From Macrotis lagotis (lineage: Eukaryota; Chordata; Mammalia; Peramelemorphia; Peramelidae), in NCBI RefSeq assembly GCF_037893015.1, contig NC_133658.1, positions 253,648,518-253,712,517 on the forward strand: a DNA stretch of 64,000 bases, written 5' to 3'. Numbering within the stretch: position 1 is the stretch's first letter; the number at the start of each line of letters is the position of its first letter. This document shows, one piece after another, positions 63,905-64,000 of the stretch. The translations under genes were made by a program, and so were the position numbers. The notes below the pieces were generated by a model that saw nothing but the letters and a program-made list of their open reading frames with translations, was not told the origin of the DNA and made no database searches.

Positions 63905-64000
63905 ACTGTTAAAGCTAGGAAAAAGAGCACTGGGCTTTCAAGTAAAGCCTAGTTTCAAATTCTGACTCTCCTATTTTCTGTGTGACCTTTGGCATTCTCC
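63905..64000 (+). mobile_element. MIR-like SINE, cut by the window end
   Basis: aaaaagagcactgggctttc, ttcaaattctgactctccta and tgtgtgacctttggcatt form the head of an old tRNA-derived SINE. Confidence 0.65.

Noticed and set aside
63100-64000. Possible 3' end of DPM1, expected upstream of ADNP by synteny
   Set aside because: I looked on the minus strand for its C-terminal coding text and saw none; it probably lies beyond the window.

Overview
The window is vertebrate nuclear DNA and almost certainly marsupial. It is AT-rich and intron-containing, and it is littered with a marsupial tRNA-derived SINE (in sense, 'gctaggtggcgcagtggat' through 'ccttgcaaaaa'), Mar1-like SINEs, many L1 fragments and old L2/CR1/MIR copies. 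An australidelphian (possibly dasyurid) source is a guess from the SINE type.

Two protein-coding genes can be supported, in convergent orientation. (1) ADNP is on the minus strand. All three coding exons are present (41590-41478, 38086-37994, 36256-33080), all splice in phase 0 with GT/AG borders, and together they encode a predicted 1125-residue protein. Its promoter is a CpG island at about 61.5-62.56 kb, so the transcription unit runs from about 62.5 kb down to about 32.0 kb. (2) The last coding exon and 3'UTR of BCAS4 are on the plus strand at 8094-8585, recognised from the C-terminal peptide YELPTLYRTEDYFP. The order BCAS4-ADNP is as in human 20q13.13. The next gene expected upstream of ADNP, DPM1, is not visible before the window ends.

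Layout: 0.15-6.1 kb, a rearranged minus-strand L1 in BCAS4 intronic DNA; 8.1-8.6 kb, the BCAS4 terminal exon; 8.6-32 kb, intergenic DNA dominated to about 24 kb by L1 copies (one nested L1 insertion has a 17-bp target duplication), then by L2, MIR, a CR1/L3-like LINE and a pair of DNA-transposon-like fragments; 32.0-33.1 kb, ADNP 3'UTR; 33.1-41.6 kb, ADNP coding exons and introns, with a 7SL (SRP) RNA pseudogene at 40.44-40.66 kb; 41.6-61.5 kb, the long first intron(s), with few young repeats and a local template-switch-like duplication near 42.3-43.2 kb; 61.5-62.6 kb, the CpG-island promoter with YY1, ETS/CRE, TCTCGCGAGA (BANP-type) and CTCF-like motifs; 62.8-64 kb, upstream flank.

The most distinctive features are a 20-alanine tract in ADNP between the NAP peptide and the fifth zinc finger, the 7SL pseudogene, the local templated duplication, and the architecture of the ADNP promoter. 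I did not find a wholly new biological system.
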